Source: Marinisporobacter sp. (GTDB lineage Bacteria > Bacillota > Clostridia > Peptostreptococcales > Thermotaleaceae). From it: a stretch of DNA of 45,591 nucleotides. Numbering within the stretch: position 1 is the stretch's first letter; each line of letters opens with the position of its first letter. A program made the translations under genes and the position numbers. The notes below the pieces were generated by a model. That model made no database searches. It had not been told where the DNA came from and worked only from the letters and a program-made list of their open reading frames with translations. The stretch covers positions 1 to 45,591 of the forward strand of contig JAOARV010000019.1 of assembly GCA_025210395.1 (NCBI GenBank). The letters are read 5' to 3'. This document shows positions 19,401 through 25,806 of this stretch, piece by piece.

Positions 19401-19994
19401 GATGGCAATGCTCTTATCAGTAGCGTTCTTTAATTCTGGCATAAAGGATTCTGCATTATTTAAATCTATATCTGCTGCAAAGCTCTTTAAAGCTGCAATA
19501 GAAATAGGTTCTTCTACAAGTTGTCTTCTACAAGCCTCTTCACATGGGTGAGGACAGACTCTACCGATACTTGCAGGAAGTGGAAGCTGTTCTTTGATTA
19601 ACTTTACAGCTTCTTCAAATTGCCCGTTTGCAATAAGACCTACATATCCTTGACAATCTGTATTTGCAGGACATTCTAGTACACAAGGAGGTCTACAATC
19701 TCCAACGTGGTCTGATAAAAGAAGCTCTAGAGCCATTCTTCTTGAACCACGTACCCTTTGTGTATTTGTTTTTATAACCATACCTTCACTAATTTTTGTT
19801 GCACAAGCTCTTAGCAGTTTTGGAATTCCTTCAACCTCTACAACACAAAGTCCACAAGAACCATATATTTCAACTCTTTCATCATAGCAAAGGGTAGGTA
19901 TTTCAATACCATTTGCTCTTGCTACCTCTAGAATGGTCTGATCACTATGTGCTAATACTTCTTTTCCATTTATATTTAATCTTATTTTAGACAT
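16416..19994 (-). CDS. NuoG-like/GltD-like fusion flavoprotein, StnA-type transhydrogenase subunit
   Basis: An 1192-residue iron-sulfur flavoprotein. In order: a [2Fe-2S] domain (C36, C47, C50, C64); a GltD/NfnB-like unit (about 95-505) with cysteines at 100-155, FAD loop IIGGGPGG near 200, a second nucleotide loop VGGGNTAMD near 330 and YRRTKAEMPA, typical of NADPH sites; two [4Fe-4S] clusters (C617-C627, C660-C670); and a NuoG/formate-dehydrogenase-like domain with a CxxCxxxC...C cluster (C696, C699, C703, C731). The position of the catalytic Sec/Cys of formate dehydrogenase is Ser822, followed by Gly, so it should not oxidise formate. With NuoE- and NuoF-like partners it fits the Sporomusa-type Nfn (Stn) complex, which couples NADPH to NADH plus ferredoxin. 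Automated labels such as formate dehydrogenase or glutamate synthase would be misleading. Confidence 0.8.
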   Translation of the reverse strand: MSKIRLNINGKEVLAHSDQTILEVARANGIEIPTLCYDERVEIYGSCGLCVVEVEGIPKLLRACATKISEGMVIKTNTQRVRGSRRMALELLLSDHVGDCRPPCVLECPANTDCQGYVGLIANGQFEEAVKLIKEQLPLPASIGRVCPHPCEEACRRQLVEEPISIAALKSFAADIDLNNAESFMPELKNATDKSIAIIGGGPGGLTAAYYLAKEGHSVTIYEAMPKLGGMLRYGIPQYRLPKEVLDKEIAIIEKMGVKMIPNMKIGKDIQFDSIRNCYDAVFVAIGAWTSSKLNCPGEDLDGVYGGIHFLRKVTTNEPVKIGNRVAIVGGGNTAMDACRTAVRLGAKEVYNVYRRTKAEMPAEEIEIVEAEEEGVIFKNLTNPIEIIGEEGKVTKIRLQKMKQGEPDASGRRRPIPIEGEEEILEVDAVISAIGQGIDATGFDGIDLTKKGTIIADEHTYQTNLPGVFAGGDATNKGASIAIAAIGEAKKAATVICSYLEGEVIPYEKPFVVERDDLTKEDFKDREKCARAKMDHLAPEERNRNFEEIGKGLTVEQAQKEAMRCLECGCHDFFECELISLANEYDVKPSRLAGEVHHRQEEIADDHPFIHRNPDKCILCGLCVRVCDEVMGNTALGLIDRGFDTIVKPALNQPLQNTSCISCGQCISVCPTGALGERLSIEKAIPVKTKETHTVCSHCSVGCHLNLNTKGDMLVRSLPEKESAVDNGLLCVKGRFGFDIAKKGTRITKPLVRKNGELVEVSWDEGLLFAAKKAQSLGALYGSESLAVSISDRYTNEEIYLANKFAKEVLGTENVCSFNRLSGGIEDVLGYDASTNTFEELLSTETILLVGSDIINDHTIAGIKIRKAVQNGAKLITINPFKTTADEWASKMVTPENNLSFLKEVSKALIDAGFVPKNAEGFEELKDNLKDVVVSADAKEVAEVYGKSKKAMIVFSQNDVTVDAARAIANIAVISGHIGSAYKGIIQLKPNNNSQGLVDMGTPKDACEVVAGIKDQSIKGLLIFGEDAKDMDLSKLEFLMVQDTHLTETGKLADVVLPAVSFAESNGTFTSTERRIQKIKQAIPAIGGYENYEVIVKLANILGVNMSYKDADAIFNEISENILEYFKANKEKESEVFWPIGKERILYTNRFHFPEGKAQLQPIGDGLFFNKTINTNNLANSFVEILKKEELI

Positions 19995-20009
19995 AATATT
20001 TCCCCACCT

Positions 20010-21761
20010 TTACTCAACTATGACTGCACCGAATTTACAAGATTGTACACATTTTCCGCATTTGATACATTTTTCACGATCGATAACATGTGCTTGTTTA
20101 ACCTGTCCTGATATGGCATCTACTGGACAATTTCTAGCACAAGCAGTACAACCGATACATTTTTCAGGATCAATTGAATAAGTTAATAAATCTGTACATT
20201 GCTTAGCAGGACATTTTTTATCATAAATATGCTTTTCATACTCATCTCTGAAATATCTAATGGTACTAAGAACTGGATTAGGAGCTGTTTGACCAAGTCC
20301 ACATAGGGAGCCTTCTTTGATTTTTATAGCTAATTCTTCTAATAGCTCAATATCTCCATCTTTTCCTTTTCCTTCACAAATACGATTTAAAATTTCTAAC
20401 ATTCGCTTTGTACCAAGTCGACAGTGGATACATTTACCACAAGATTCTTCACGAGTGAAATTAAGGAAGAAACGAGCCATATCTACCATACAAGTAGTCT
20501 CATCCATAACAACCATACCACCAGAACCCATAATAGCACCTGTTTTGTTGATAGATTCATAATCAACAGTAGTATTTATAAGATCTGCTGGAATACATCC
20601 TCCAGATGGACCACCCATTTGAACTGCTTTGAAATTTTTATCTTCCTTGATACCGCCACCAATATTGAAGATAATTTCTTTTAAAGGCATTCCCATAGGC
20701 ACTTCTACTAGACCACCTTTTTTAATCTTTCCAGTAAGGGCAAATACTTTTGTTCCGTTACTTTTTTCAGTTCCCATATCTGCAAAGGCTTGACCACCAT
20801 TTGATATAATCCAAGAAACATTTGCAAAGGTTTCAACATTATTGATATTTGTTGGCTTTTTCCAATATCCACTTTGAGCAGGGAATGGAGGCTTTAATCT
20901 TGGCATACCACGCTCTCCTTCAAGGGATGCAATAAGAGCTGTTTCTTCTCCACAAACAAAAGCACCTGCACCTGCTTTGATACGCATATCAAAATCAAAG
21001 CCAGAACCAAATATATTTTTTCCTAAAATACCTTTTTCACGAGCCTTTTTAATAGCTATTTTAAGACGAATGATTGCTAATGGATATTCAGCTCTAACAT
21101 AGATGATACCTTCGTTTGCGCCCATAGCATATCCACCGATCATCATTCCTTCAATAAGGTTGTGAGGATCTCCCTCTAAAACACTTCGATCCATGAAAGC
21201 ACCTGGATCTCCTTCGTCAGCATTACACACTAAATATTTAGGGGTAGCCTTAGAATTTTTCGCAGCATTCCATTTAAACCAAGTAGGGAATCCTGCACCA
21301 CCACGTCCACGAAGACCAGAAATTTTAATTTCTTCAATAACCTCTTCTGGACTCATTTCTTTGATGCATTTTTCAACTGCTTTATATCCACCTGTTTCTA
21401 AATATTCATCAATAGATTCAGGATCTATAATTCCGCAATTTCTTAGAGCGATTCTCTTTTGCTTAGATAAAACATTTAAATCCTCTTTTGAAATCACATA
21501 ATCTGTTACGGGATTTTTTTCAACAATATGCTTTTCAACGATTTCATTGGCCATTTCAGGAGTTACTTTTACATAAGTTGTTTTTTGTCCATTATCATCA
21601 AAAACATCAATAATAGGCTCTAAATAACACATACCAATACAACCAGTAATATCAAGGTCTACCTGAAGACCTTTTTCCTTTATTGCGTTTTCAAAAACAT
21701 CATATGCTTTATTTGCACCAGCAGCTAATCCACAGCTTCCTTGACCTACAACGATCTTCAT
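20010..21761 (-). CDS. NuoF/HydB-like flavoprotein subunit (StnB-type)
   Basis: A 583-residue subunit that binds FMN and NAD(H) and is the presumed bifurcating or NADH-reacting site. An N-terminal thioredoxin-like ferredoxin domain has cysteines 10, 41 and 45; the usual fourth is not at its expected place. The NuoF core follows (GLRGRGGAGFPTG-like loop, NADEGDPGAF, GAGAFVCGEETAL), then an SLBB segment, an NADH-binding [4Fe-4S] site (SCGKCIHCRLGT), and a C-terminal 2[4Fe-4S] ferredoxin (CIGCTACARNC and CIKCGKCVQSC). The same layout occurs in HydB of bifurcating hydrogenases, but no [FeFe]-hydrogenase subunit is present here. It lies three bases after the NuoE-like gene and 15 before the large fusion gene, in one operon. 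Confidence 0.9.
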   Translation of the reverse strand: MKIVVGQGSCGLAAGANKAYDVFENAIKEKGLQVDLDITGCIGMCYLEPIIDVFDDNGQKTTYVKVTPEMANEIVEKHIVEKNPVTDYVISKEDLNVLSKQKRIALRNCGIIDPESIDEYLETGGYKAVEKCIKEMSPEEVIEEIKISGLRGRGGAGFPTWFKWNAAKNSKATPKYLVCNADEGDPGAFMDRSVLEGDPHNLIEGMMIGGYAMGANEGIIYVRAEYPLAIIRLKIAIKKAREKGILGKNIFGSGFDFDMRIKAGAGAFVCGEETALIASLEGERGMPRLKPPFPAQSGYWKKPTNINNVETFANVSWIISNGGQAFADMGTEKSNGTKVFALTGKIKKGGLVEVPMGMPLKEIIFNIGGGIKEDKNFKAVQMGGPSGGCIPADLINTTVDYESINKTGAIMGSGGMVVMDETTCMVDMARFFLNFTREESCGKCIHCRLGTKRMLEILNRICEGKGKDGDIELLEELAIKIKEGSLCGLGQTAPNPVLSTIRYFRDEYEKHIYDKKCPAKQCTDLLTYSIDPEKCIGCTACARNCPVDAISGQVKQAHVIDREKCIKCGKCVQSCKFGAVIVE

Positions 21762-21764
21762 GGT

Positions 21765-22295
21765 TTAAACCTCCTCGCTATTTTGTTCTTTTTCTCTTAG
21801 TTCTCTTAATATTTTTCTTGTACTTTCAGGAGTAAGCTTTGCATAAGTTTCTCCATTGATCATCATAACAGGAGATAAACTACAGCAGCCAAGACAGGCA
21901 ACATTATTAAGGGTAAATAAACCGTCTTCAGTTGTTTCTCCTTCACTAATTTTTAGTTCATCACAAATAGCTTCTTCGATTAGTTTAGAACCATTTACAT
22001 GACAGGCTGTTCCTTGGCAAAGCATAATCAAATACTTTCCAACAGGATTAAGTCTAAATTGGGTATAAAAAGTAGCTACCCCATGAACCTTAGCAGGTTT
22101 TACACCAATCTCCTCAGCAATATAATTCAGTACTTCGAGGGATAAATAGCCGTAAAGTTCTTGTGCCTCTTGTAAAATAGTAATAAGGCTACCTGAAATC
22201 CCTTTATACTTTTGTAACACAGGATCTAGTTTTTTTAGATCCACATTAGGATCACTTACATCTACCATGAGCTTTTTTCCACCACAGCATTCCAT
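21765..22295 (-). CDS. NuoE/HydC-like [2Fe-2S] subunit (StnC-type)
   Basis: A 176-residue thioredoxin-like [2Fe-2S] protein, with all four ligands in place: C93 and C98 (CQGTAC), C134 and C138 (CLGCC). The N-terminal helical part with LQEAQELYGYL and VATFYTQF is standard for NuoE. The frame is open to 22325, but AAAGGAG lies eight bases before the ATG at 22295, giving MECCGGKKLM; the extra CC near this start is not part of the known cluster. First gene of the three-gene operon, behind a TTACAA/TATAAT promoter at 22370-22397. Confidence 0.92.
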   Translation of the reverse strand: MECCGGKKLMVDVSDPNVDLKKLDPVLQKYKGISGSLITILQEAQELYGYLSLEVLNYIAEEIGVKPAKVHGVATFYTQFRLNPVGKYLIMLCQGTACHVNGSKLIEEAICDELKISEGETTEDGLFTLNNVACLGCCSLSPVMMINGETYAKLTPESTRKILRELREKEQNSEEV

Positions 22296-22369
22296 TGTAC
22301 ACACTCCTTTTACATGTATTGACAAAATTTATTTCAATAATCAAAAAACACTGAAAAATCAATATAAAA

Positions 22370-22397
22370 ATTATAACATACCTAATGATGATTGTAA
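22370..22397 (-). promoter_or_regulatory. Promoter of the transhydrogenase-like operon
   Basis: On the minus strand TTACAA, 16 bases, TATAAT, with an extended TG. The leader is about 70 bases. No exact Rex operator is seen in it. Confidence 0.6.
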
Positions 22398-22476
22398 ATT
22401 TCTCCTAGGTGTGTGAAAATAATTAATATAATAAGGAAAATAATAATTAAATAATCATGATTACATATTAATCATA

Positions 22477-22509
22477 ATAATATATTTTGAATTAAAGGTA
22501 AATATAAAA
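22477..22509. repeat. 33-bp AT-rich direct repeat, copy 1
   Basis: Matches 22598-22630 at 29 of 33 positions, same orientation, 121 bases apart, in the 270-base spacer ahead of the Nudix gene. The rest of the spacer is AT-rich with no supported gene. The core AAGGTAAAT is shared by both. Confidence 0.45.
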
Positions 22510-22597
22510 TATAAAAAAAATAATTAATATTCAAAAATAGTCAGAAAAAAATGTTGAACAAAAGAAAAAATAAAAAAATAAGTATTCATAAATTATG

Positions 22598-22630
22598 ATA
22601 ATATATTTTAAGTTGAAGGTAAATGTAAAA
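22598..22630. repeat. 33-bp AT-rich direct repeat, copy 2
   Basis: Second copy of the repeat at 22477; it ends 40 bases before the Nudix start codon and may carry promoter or operator function. Confidence 0.45.
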
Positions 22631-22669
22631 AAATTATAAGAAACATTCTAATTTAAAAGGAAGTGTCTG

Positions 22670-23074
22670 ATGATGAAAGTATTTGATCGGTGTTGTGCAA
22701 TTATTATTAAAAATAACAATAAAGTATTGCTAGGATGGAGAGTGGATGGACAAGGATGGAGTTTGGCAGGGGGAAAACTAGAAGAAGGAGAAGATTATGA
22801 AATAGCAGCAAAGAGAGAATTGCAAGAAGAATTCAACCTTCTTGTGAAAAAAATCAAATGTTTGGGAACTGTTCAATCAGAAGCTTATGTAAAAGGAATA
22901 AAAAGGTTGGTTGAACCCAGCGTTTTTTTATGTGAAGAATTTGAAGGAGACCCGAGACCACAGCTTTGTGAGATGGAGCAATTAAAATGGTTTGCATTAA
23001 ATGAATTAATAGATATGGAGTTATTTAAACCTACAAAAGCAGTACTTAGAGAATATCTAAATGTTTCGTTTTGA
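22670..23074 (+). CDS. Nudix hydrolase
   Basis: A 134-residue Nudix-fold pyrophosphohydrolase. The Nudix box is clear from GKLEEGE through RELQEEF (about 43-63), with asparagine where the consensus has its last glycine. Members cleave nucleoside diphosphates linked to another group; the substrate cannot be told here, though MutT/NudC-like house-cleaning roles are common. AAGGAAG lies upstream of tandem ATGs. pxpA starts 62 bases after it with its own promoter-like boxes, so linkage to 5-oxoproline use is uncertain. Confidence 0.88.
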   Translation: MMKVFDRCCAIIIKNNNKVLLGWRVDGQGWSLAGGKLEEGEDYEIAAKRELQEEFNLLVKKIKCLGTVQSEAYVKGIKRLVEPSVFLCEEFEGDPRPQLCEMEQLKWFALNELIDMELFKPTKAVLREYLNVSF

Positions 23075-23081
23075 AAAATTC

Positions 23082-23109
23082 TTGAACATGATATGATAAT
23101 AAGGATACT
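23082..23109 (+). promoter_or_regulatory. Candidate promoter of pxpABC
   Basis: TTGAAC and GATACT at 16 bases, starting eight bases after the Nudix stop codon. Transcription would begin about 20 bases before the pxpA start codon. Confidence 0.4.
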
Positions 23110-23136
23110 AAAAGGAAGTATGTGGGAGGTGTTAAT

Positions 23137-23907
23137 ATGTATCAAGTTGATTTAAACAGCGACTTAGGAGAGAGTTTTGGAAATTACAAAATAGGACTTG
23201 ATGAAGAAGTGATTAAATATGTAACTTCTGCAAATATTGCCTGTGGATGGCATGCAGGAGACCCCTTGGTGATGGAGAAGACCATAAAAATTGCAAAAGA
23301 ACAAAAGGTTGGTATAGGTGCTCATCCAGGTTTTCCTGATTTAATGGGGTTTGGTAGGAGAAATATAAGTGCGTCACCTGATGAAGTAAAAGCTTATGTG
23401 AAATATCAGTTAGGAGCCCTTATGGCGTTTGCAAGAGCAAAGAAAGAAAAAATTCAACATGTAAAGCCTCATGGTGCTATGTATAATATGGCAGCAAAGG
23501 ATAAAGCTTTAGCTAAAGCAATTGCAGAAGCTATATATGAAGTAGATGAAAAAATTATTTTGATGGGGCTTGCAAATAGTGAAATGGTCAAAGCAGGAAA
23601 AGAAATAGGTTTAAAAGTAGCAAATGAAGTATTTGCAGATCGAGCTTATAATCCAGATGGTACATTAGTATCAAGAAAATTAGAAGGGGCTGTGATTCAT
23701 GACCCACAAGTAGCTATAGAGAGAGTTATAAAGATGGTAAAGTTCGGCAAGGTTATGGCGATTAATGGTGAAGAGATAGAAATTAAGGCAGATTCAATTT
23801 GTGTCCATGGAGATAATGAAAGGGCTGTTGAATTTGTGAAAAAAATACGTTCTTGTCTAAAGAACGCAGGTGTAGAGGTAACAGCACTTTCAAATTTTAT
23901 TGAATAG
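23137..23907 (+). CDS. pxpA: 5-oxoprolinase subunit A (LamB/YcsF family)
   Basis: With PxpB and PxpC this hydrolyses 5-oxoproline (pyroglutamate) to glutamate at the cost of ATP, clearing a product of glutamine and glutamate damage. The 256-residue protein has the family start [13 protein letters not shown], then [18 protein letters not shown] and VKPHGAMYN, all conserved in YcsF. GGGAGGTG lies just before the ATG at 23137, which is preferred over the upstream in-frame GTG at 23122. pxpB and pxpC follow, giving the standard gene order. Confidence 0.96.
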   Translation: MYQVDLNSDLGESFGNYKIGLDEEVIKYVTSANIACGWHAGDPLVMEKTIKIAKEQKVGIGAHPGFPDLMGFGRRNISASPDEVKAYVKYQLGALMAFARAKKEKIQHVKPHGAMYNMAAKDKALAKAIAEAIYEVDEKIILMGLANSEMVKAGKEIGLKVANEVFADRAYNPDGTLVSRKLEGAVIHDPQVAIERVIKMVKFGKVMAINGEEIEIKADSICVHGDNERAVEFVKKIRSCLKNAGVEVTALSNFIE

Positions 23908-23934
23908 GAAATTATGAACATGGGACTTAATTGA

Positions 23935-23968
23935 AGCATCTAGAGAAGTGTTTACTTAATTAGATGCT
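23935..23968 (+). other. Intergenic hairpin between pxpA and pxpB
   Basis: AGCATCTA pairs with TAGATGCT across an 18-base loop. No T run follows, so it is not a typical terminator. It may tune the ratio of PxpA to PxpB by RNA processing. Confidence 0.4.
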
Positions 23969-24006
23969 ATCAATCTTTGAAAGATTGGTATAAGGGGGCA
24001 AGAAAT

Positions 24007-24747
24007 GTGCATAGAGAAACGAAATATTTAATAGCAGGAGAAAAAGCATTAGTAATAGAGTTCGGAAATAAAATCAGGGAAGAAATCAATAGTGAAGTAA
24101 GGGCTATGATGATTGCTATAGAAAAGGAAAAGATCGAAGGAATTGTAGAGATGACACCTACTTATCGTTCTTTGATGATACATTATGATCCACTAAAAAA
24201 AGATTATTCTACTCTTTTAAAGGAATTAAAAGAATTAGAAAATCAATTAAATGATATAGAAATTCCTTCGCCAGAGGTAATAGAAATTCCAACCCTTTAT
24301 GGAGGTGCGTATGGGCCAGATATTGAGAATGTAGCAAAGCATAATGATTTAACAATAGACGAGGTTATAAAGCTTCATACTTCCAAGGAGTACCTCATTT
24401 ATATGCTAGGATTTACTCCAGGATTTCCTTATTTAGGAGGAATGGATGAAAAAATTGCAACGCCAAGGCTTAAAACACCACGAACAAAAATTAGTGTCGG
24501 GTCAGTAGGAATTGCAGGGAGTCAAACGGGGATTTATCCAATAGATAGTCCTGGGGGATGGCAATTAATCGGTAAAACACCTTTAAAGCTCTATGATGCC
24601 TATAGAGATATACCTATTTTACTCCAGTCTGGAAATTATATTAGATTTGTGGCTATTGATGAAGATACTTATAAAAAAATAGAAGAAGACATCCATAATA
24701 ATACTTATGTATATAAAAAATACCCTAAAGAAAGGGTGGGGAAATAA
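24007..24747 (+). CDS. pxpB: 5-oxoprolinase subunit B (KipI family)
   Basis: A 246-residue subunit of the ATP-dependent 5-oxoprolinase. The conserved KipI blocks are MLGFTPGFPYLGG, PRTKISVGSVGIAG and TGIYPIDSPGGWQLIG. The open frame extends to 23977, but the GTG at 24007 has AAGGGGGC about seven bases upstream and gives the family's usual start near the strand TKYLIAGEKALVIEFG. In Bacillus the homologue was first named KipI, inhibitor of the sporulation kinase KinA, but the pxpA-B-C order here supports the enzyme role. The pxpC start codon follows the stop directly. Confidence 0.94.
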   Translation: MHRETKYLIAGEKALVIEFGNKIREEINSEVRAMMIAIEKEKIEGIVEMTPTYRSLMIHYDPLKKDYSTLLKELKELENQLNDIEIPSPEVIEIPTLYGGAYGPDIENVAKHNDLTIDEVIKLHTSKEYLIYMLGFTPGFPYLGGMDEKIATPRLKTPRTKISVGSVGIAGSQTGIYPIDSPGGWQLIGKTPLKLYDAYRDIPILLQSGNYIRFVAIDEDTYKKIEEDIHNNTYVYKKYPKERVGK

Positions 24748-25776
24748 ATGGGACAAATAAAGATCTTAAATCCTGGACTTTTGACTACTATACAGGATGA
24801 AGGTAGAATTGGCTATCAACAATTTGGTGTTCCTGTTTCAGGGGTAATGGATCATTTTTCATACAAAGTAGCAAATATCTTAGTAGGAGATGAAAAAGAA
24901 GCTGTTTTAGAAGTTACTATGTTAGGACCTCAAATAATATTTGAAGAGGATTGTGTGATTGCTATTACAGGAGGAAATTTATCTCCTAGGGTGAATGGAA
25001 AACCTATTTCTATGTGGAAAAGTATTTATGTAAGAGAAGGAGATCAATTATCTTTTGGAGGGACGAAGGGGGGATGTAGAAGTTATATTGCTTTTGCAGG
25101 AGGAATCCATGTACCAGAAGTCATGGGAAGTAAATCAACTTATATGAAGGGGAAAATTGGTGGATATGAAGGACGAAGCCTAAAAAAAGGAGATGTCCTT
25201 AAAATAGGAAGTCCAAAGGAAGATTTATCAGAGCTTGTTGGAAAAACTGTTGCAGCTGAGTATATTCCAGAATATAAAAGCTCCTTTCAGATCCGCGTTC
25301 TTTTAGGTCCTCAAGAGGAATATTTCACAGAAAAGGGAATAGAAACTTTTTTTTCTAAGTCTTATACAGTGACGAATGAATGCGATCGAATGGGCTTTCG
25401 GCTAGATGGAGAAGAGATTGAACATAAAGAGGGTGCAGACATTATTTCGGATGGCATTGCCTTTGGAGCCATTCAGATTCCAGGACATGGAAAGCCTATT
25501 ATTATGATGGCAGACCGACAAACTACTGGTGGATATACAAAAATAGGGAATGTGATTTATTCTGATTTGTGTAAAGTTGCACAAGCAAAGCCAAGAGACA
25601 CTATAAGTTTTAAAAAAGTAAGTATAGAAGAGGCGCAAAAGATATTAAGAGAAGAAGAGGAAAAAATAGCTACCATTAAAAAAGAATCCGTTGCCCGGGG
25701 AATTATTAATACAAAGGAATATCGTTTAAAAATGAATGGTAAATTTTACGATGTAAAAGTAGAGGAAATCAAATAA
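24748..25776 (+). CDS. pxpC: 5-oxoprolinase subunit C (KipA/biotin-dependent carboxylase-like)
   Basis: A 342-residue subunit carrying the cyclophilin-like double domain shared with urea carboxylase. Visible blocks are NPGLLTTIQDEGRIGYQQFGVP at the start (family hallmark), AITGGNLSP, and GDGIAFGAIQ-like and MADRQTTGGYTKIG near the end. It begins directly after the pxpB stop with AAGGGTGGGG as ribosome site, so the subunits are made together. The last 40 residues are lysine-rich. The operon ends at the hairpin 25776-25806. Confidence 0.94.
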   Translation: MGQIKILNPGLLTTIQDEGRIGYQQFGVPVSGVMDHFSYKVANILVGDEKEAVLEVTMLGPQIIFEEDCVIAITGGNLSPRVNGKPISMWKSIYVREGDQLSFGGTKGGCRSYIAFAGGIHVPEVMGSKSTYMKGKIGGYEGRSLKKGDVLKIGSPKEDLSELVGKTVAAEYIPEYKSSFQIRVLLGPQEEYFTEKGIETFFSKSYTVTNECDRMGFRLDGEEIEHKEGADIISDGIAFGAIQIPGHGKPIIMMADRQTTGGYTKIGNVIYSDLCKVAQAKPRDTISFKKVSIEEAQKILREEEEKIATIKKESVARGIINTKEYRLKMNGKFYDVKVEEIK

Positions 25777-25806
25777 AAAGCTTTTGGAGTTATTCCAAAA
25801 GCTTTT
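25776..25806. terminator. Bidirectional terminator between pxpC and the helicase gene
   Basis: AAAAGCTTTTGGA pairs with TCCAAAAGCTTTT around five bases, with Ts on both sides. It touches the stop codons of both convergent genes. Confidence 0.88.

Noticed and set aside
16416..19994. Formate dehydrogenase or glutamate synthase small subunit
   Set aside because: Both resemblances are real by domain, but the formate dehydrogenase catalytic residues are absent and no glutamate synthase large subunit is present; the NuoE/NuoF partners point to a bifurcating transhydrogenase.
23935..23968. Terminator between pxpA and pxpB
   Set aside because: The stem is only 8 bp with an 18-base loop and no T run follows, so it was listed as a hairpin of unknown effect and the operon kept whole.
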